Shown: positions 62,056 to 64,000 of the stretch, piece after piece
Layout of the letters: every line of letters starts with the position of its first letter
Numbering within the stretch: the first letter of the stretch is position 1
Assembly: GCA_017794825.1 (NCBI GenBank)
Contig: CP051237.1
Location: forward strand, 3,100,001 to 3,164,000
Direction: 5' to 3'
DNA: 64,000 nucleotides
DNA from: Pararhizobium sp.
GTDB taxonomy: Bacteria > Pseudomonadota > Alphaproteobacteria > Rhizobiales > Rhizobiaceae
Translations under genes and position numbers: made by a program
Notes under the pieces: generated by a model
What the model was told of the DNA's origin: nothing
What the model saw: only the letters and a program-made list of their open reading frames with translations
The model's database searches: none

Positions 62056-62874
62056 ATGCCAGCACCAAATGAAATCACCTGCGCCAAACTGTTGCGACTG
62101 ATCGGGACGCCGGAATGCCCCGTGATCGTCGATATCTCGATCGATCCGGACTTCGAGGCCGATCCCTACCTCATTCCGGGTTCCTTCCGTCACTCACACC
62201 GGAACCGCGACAGTCTTCTAACAAAACTTGACGGGCGCAAATGCGTCCTGACGTGCCAAAAGGGGATCAAGCTCAGCCAGGGGCTTGCCGCCTGGCTTCG
62301 CGCAGAAGGGGTGGAGGCGGAATATCTGTCAGGCGGCATGCATGGTTGGCGCGACGCACCCGGCATGATGCGTATTCCGGCGGCGAAAATACCGGATGCG
62401 GTCGACGGCGCCACATTGTGGGTGACGCGCCACCGGCCCAAGATAGACCGCATCGCCTGCCCCTGGCTGATCCGTCGTTTTATAGATCCCGGCGCGAGAT
62501 TTTTGTTCGTTTCGCCGCAGGAGGTGGCCGGCGTTGGCGATCGCTATGGCGCGACGCCGTTCGATGTCGAGGGCGTGTATTTTTCGCATCGCGGCGATCG
62601 ATGCAGTTTCGACACGTTTCTTGAGGAATTCGAACTGACCAGCGACCCCTTGCGCCGCATGGCGGATGTGATCCGTGGCGCCGACACCGACCGCCTCGAT
62701 CTTGCGCCGCAGGCGGCGGGTCTTCTGGCGATTTCGGTCGGCCTGTCGCGTATGTACAGCGACGATCAGAAGCAGCTTCGGGCCGGGATGGAGCTTTACG
62801 ACGCGTTCTATCGCTGGGCGCGAGACGGTTTCGAAGAGGGGCACGATTGGCCGGCCAGTCGGCCTGACGCGTGA
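62056..62874 (+). CDS. rhodanese-ChrB chromate resistance protein
   Basis: The protein has 272 residues. Residues 1-110 form a rhodanese domain with the active Cys in KCVLTCQKGIKLSQGLAAWL and LSGGMHGWRDAP. Residues 118-265 match the ChrB C-terminal domain: WVTRHRPKIDRIACPWLIRR, FIDPGARFLFV and GDRCSFDTFLEEFEL. ChrB proteins regulate or assist chromate resistance; this fused form lacks an obvious DNA-binding domain, so a redox or sulfur-transfer role is possible. chrA starts three bases after its stop codon. Confidence 0.85.
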   Translation: MPAPNEITCAKLLRLIGTPECPVIVDISIDPDFEADPYLIPGSFRHSHRNRDSLLTKLDGRKCVLTCQKGIKLSQGLAAWLRAEGVEAEYLSGGMHGWRDAPGMMRIPAAKIPDAVDGATLWVTRHRPKIDRIACPWLIRRFIDPGARFLFVSPQEVAGVGDRYGATPFDVEGVYFSHRGDRCSFDTFLEEFELTSDPLRRMADVIRGADTDRLDLAPQAAGLLAISVGLSRMYSDDQKQLRAGMELYDAFYRWARDGFEEGHDWPASRPDA

Positions 62875-62877
62875 TCC

Positions 62878-64000
62878 ATGTCCGGATTTCCCTCACTCAC
62901 GGCGGTGGCGCCTGTCTGGGCTCGGATCGGGCTCCTGAGTTTCGGCGGCCCGGCCGGACAGATCGCGCTCATGCATCGCGTTCTCGTCGAGGAAGAACGC
63001 TGGCTCGGTGAGAAGCGGTTCCTTCATGCCCTCAACTATTGCATGCTGCTGCCGGGACCGGAAGCCATGCAGCTCGCCACCTATATCGGCTGGCTGATGC
63101 ACGGCGTGGCGGGCGGTCTGGTCGCCGGCCTGCTCTTCGTGCTTCCAGGCATCCTGGCGATCATGGGGTTGAGCTGGGTCTATGCGATCTGGGGCAATGT
63201 CGGACCGGTGGCCGCGTTGTTCTTCGGCCTCAAGGCGGCGGTGCTGGCGATCGTCGTGCAGGCGGTGATCCGGATCGGTTCGCGCGCATTGAAGAACGGC
63301 GTGATGATTTCGGTCGCCGCCGCGTCCTTCATCGCGATCTTCGCGCTGACCGTGCCCTTCCCCCTGATCATTCTGGCGGCCGGATTGACCGGGTTCGCCG
63401 GCGCGCGCGCGGGGCTGCCCCAGTTTCATGGCGCGGGCGGCCACGGCAAAGTGGGCGCCGCCCAGGTCGACGACGCCGAAACGCTGCTGGGAGAGGAAAG
63501 TCCCGAACACACCAGGGTCGATCGCAGGCGGGCCTTGCGTGTCTCGGTCGTGCTGCTGGTGCTCTGGCTTGCCCCGGTCGCGCTGCTGTTTGCGCTTCTG
63601 GGCCCCGCCAATGTCTACGCGCAGATCGCGGGTTTCTTCAGCGTCATGGCGGTGGTCACCTTCGGCGGAGCCTACGCTGTTCTCGCCTATGTCGCCCAGG
63701 AGGCGGTTCAGAATTTCGGATGGCTTGCACCCGGCGAGATGCTGGATGGGCTCGGCATGGCCGAGACTACGCCCGGACCGCTGATCATGGTTACGCAATT
63801 CGTCGGCTTCATGGGCGCCTTCCGCGAGGCCGAAGCCATGCCGCTTCTTGCAGGAACTGTTGGCGGCCTGCTGACTACCTGGGTTACATTCGCGCCCTGT
63901 TTTCTCTGGATCTTTCTTGGCGCACCCTACATCGAGCGACTGCGCGGCAACGCGGTTCTCGGCGCGGCGCTGACCGCGATTACAGCAGCCGTCGTGGGCG
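62878..64000 (+). CDS. chrA: chromate transporter ChrA (3' end off the right edge)
   Basis: 374 codons are visible and the frame is open at the right edge. The N-terminal CHR domain has GLLSFGGPAGQIALMHRVLV, MLLPGPEAMQLATYIGWLMH; the second CHR domain begins near residue 245 with TFGGAYAVLAYVAQEAVQNF and LGMAETTPGPLIMVTQFVGF. The duplicated FGG and PGP motifs mark a long-chain ChrA, which exports chromate. It forms an operon with the rhodanese-ChrB gene. Confidence 0.92.
   Translation, partial: MSGFPSLTAVAPVWARIGLLSFGGPAGQIALMHRVLVEEERWLGEKRFLHALNYCMLLPGPEAMQLATYIGWLMHGVAGGLVAGLLFVLPGILAIMGLSWVYAIWGNVGPVAALFFGLKAAVLAIVVQAVIRIGSRALKNGVMISVAAASFIAIFALTVPFPLIILAAGLTGFAGARAGLPQFHGAGGHGKVGAAQVDDAETLLGEESPEHTRVDRRRALRVSVVLLVLWLAPVALLFALLGPANVYAQIAGFFSVMAVVTFGGAYAVLAYVAQEAVQNFGWLAPGEMLDGLGMAETTPGPLIMVTQFVGFMGAFREAEAMPLLAGTVGGLLTTWVTFAPCFLWIFLGAPYIERLRGNAVLGAALTAITAAVVG

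Overview
The window reads as chromosome of an alphaproteobacterium, most probably of the order Hyphomicrobiales (Rhizobiales). Protein-coding DNA is GC-rich, and several gene neighbourhoods are typical of that group: argH-lptM-lysA-TIGR02302, ftsE-ftsX-ydcF-plsC, hpt next to a CpdR-like response regulator, hisC-tyrA, etfB-etfA-hbdA with a cobalamin adenosyltransferase and a rhomboid, secA diverging from a PpiC-type isomerase-argJ-mutT cluster, and methyltransferase / comF-grxC-nitrilase-DUF1178. The genus cannot be fixed from sequence alone.

Layout. 1-1.9 kb: an AT-rich, foreign-looking OLD-family ATPase/TOPRIM nuclease gene cut by the left edge. 1.9-10.6 kb: small secreted proteins, a YciB-like septation protein, an MscS channel, a TolB-like/TPR protein, a phosphodiesterase, an alpha/beta hydrolase, an acetyltransferase, a phasin and a DUF2200 protein. 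10.6-21 kb: cytosine-deaminase-type amidohydrolase, hisC-tyrA, DUF2125, ChaC, plsC, ydcF, ftsXE, hpt, cpdR. 21-27.6 kb: TIGR02302, lysA, lptM, argH, tlpA. 27.6-37 kb: a beta-hydroxyacid dehydrogenase, adenylate cyclase, macrodomain, thioredoxin, TrkH, hbdA, etfAB, rhomboid, pduO, HIG1-like. 37-44.7 kb: SDR, YihY, GluQ-RS, AlkA-like glycosylase, HNH endonuclease, DsbB, DedA, tRNA-Leu(CAA), acyl-CoA synthetase. 44.7-47.7 kb: an accessory patch with toxin-antitoxin genes (hicB, a duplicated hicB 3' fragment, brnT plus an HTH antitoxin) and dense palindromic repeats. 47.7-61.8 kb: CelD-like acetyltransferase, flippase, secA, PpiC isomerase, argJ, mutT, ppk2, comF, grxC, nitrilase. 61.8-64 kb: a structured leader followed by a rhodanese-ChrB protein and the chromate transporter chrA, cut by the right edge.

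The most unusual material is: (1) a family of two-hairpin palindromic repeats whose stems change in both arms together, some arranged as inverted pairs about 80 bases apart, forming composite elements of roughly 160-200 bases around the toxin-antitoxin genes; (2) a 116-base copy of the hicB 3' end lying at the same distance from such a repeat as the intact gene; (3) a leader with two hairpins in front of the chromate genes; (4) a brnT promoter that predicts a leaderless mRNA; (5) a phasin-like peptide encoded in frame after the stop codon of an acetyltransferase gene; and (6) the AT-rich OLD nuclease at the left edge. All coordinates and alignments were worked out by eye; family names rest on motif recognition, not on searches.
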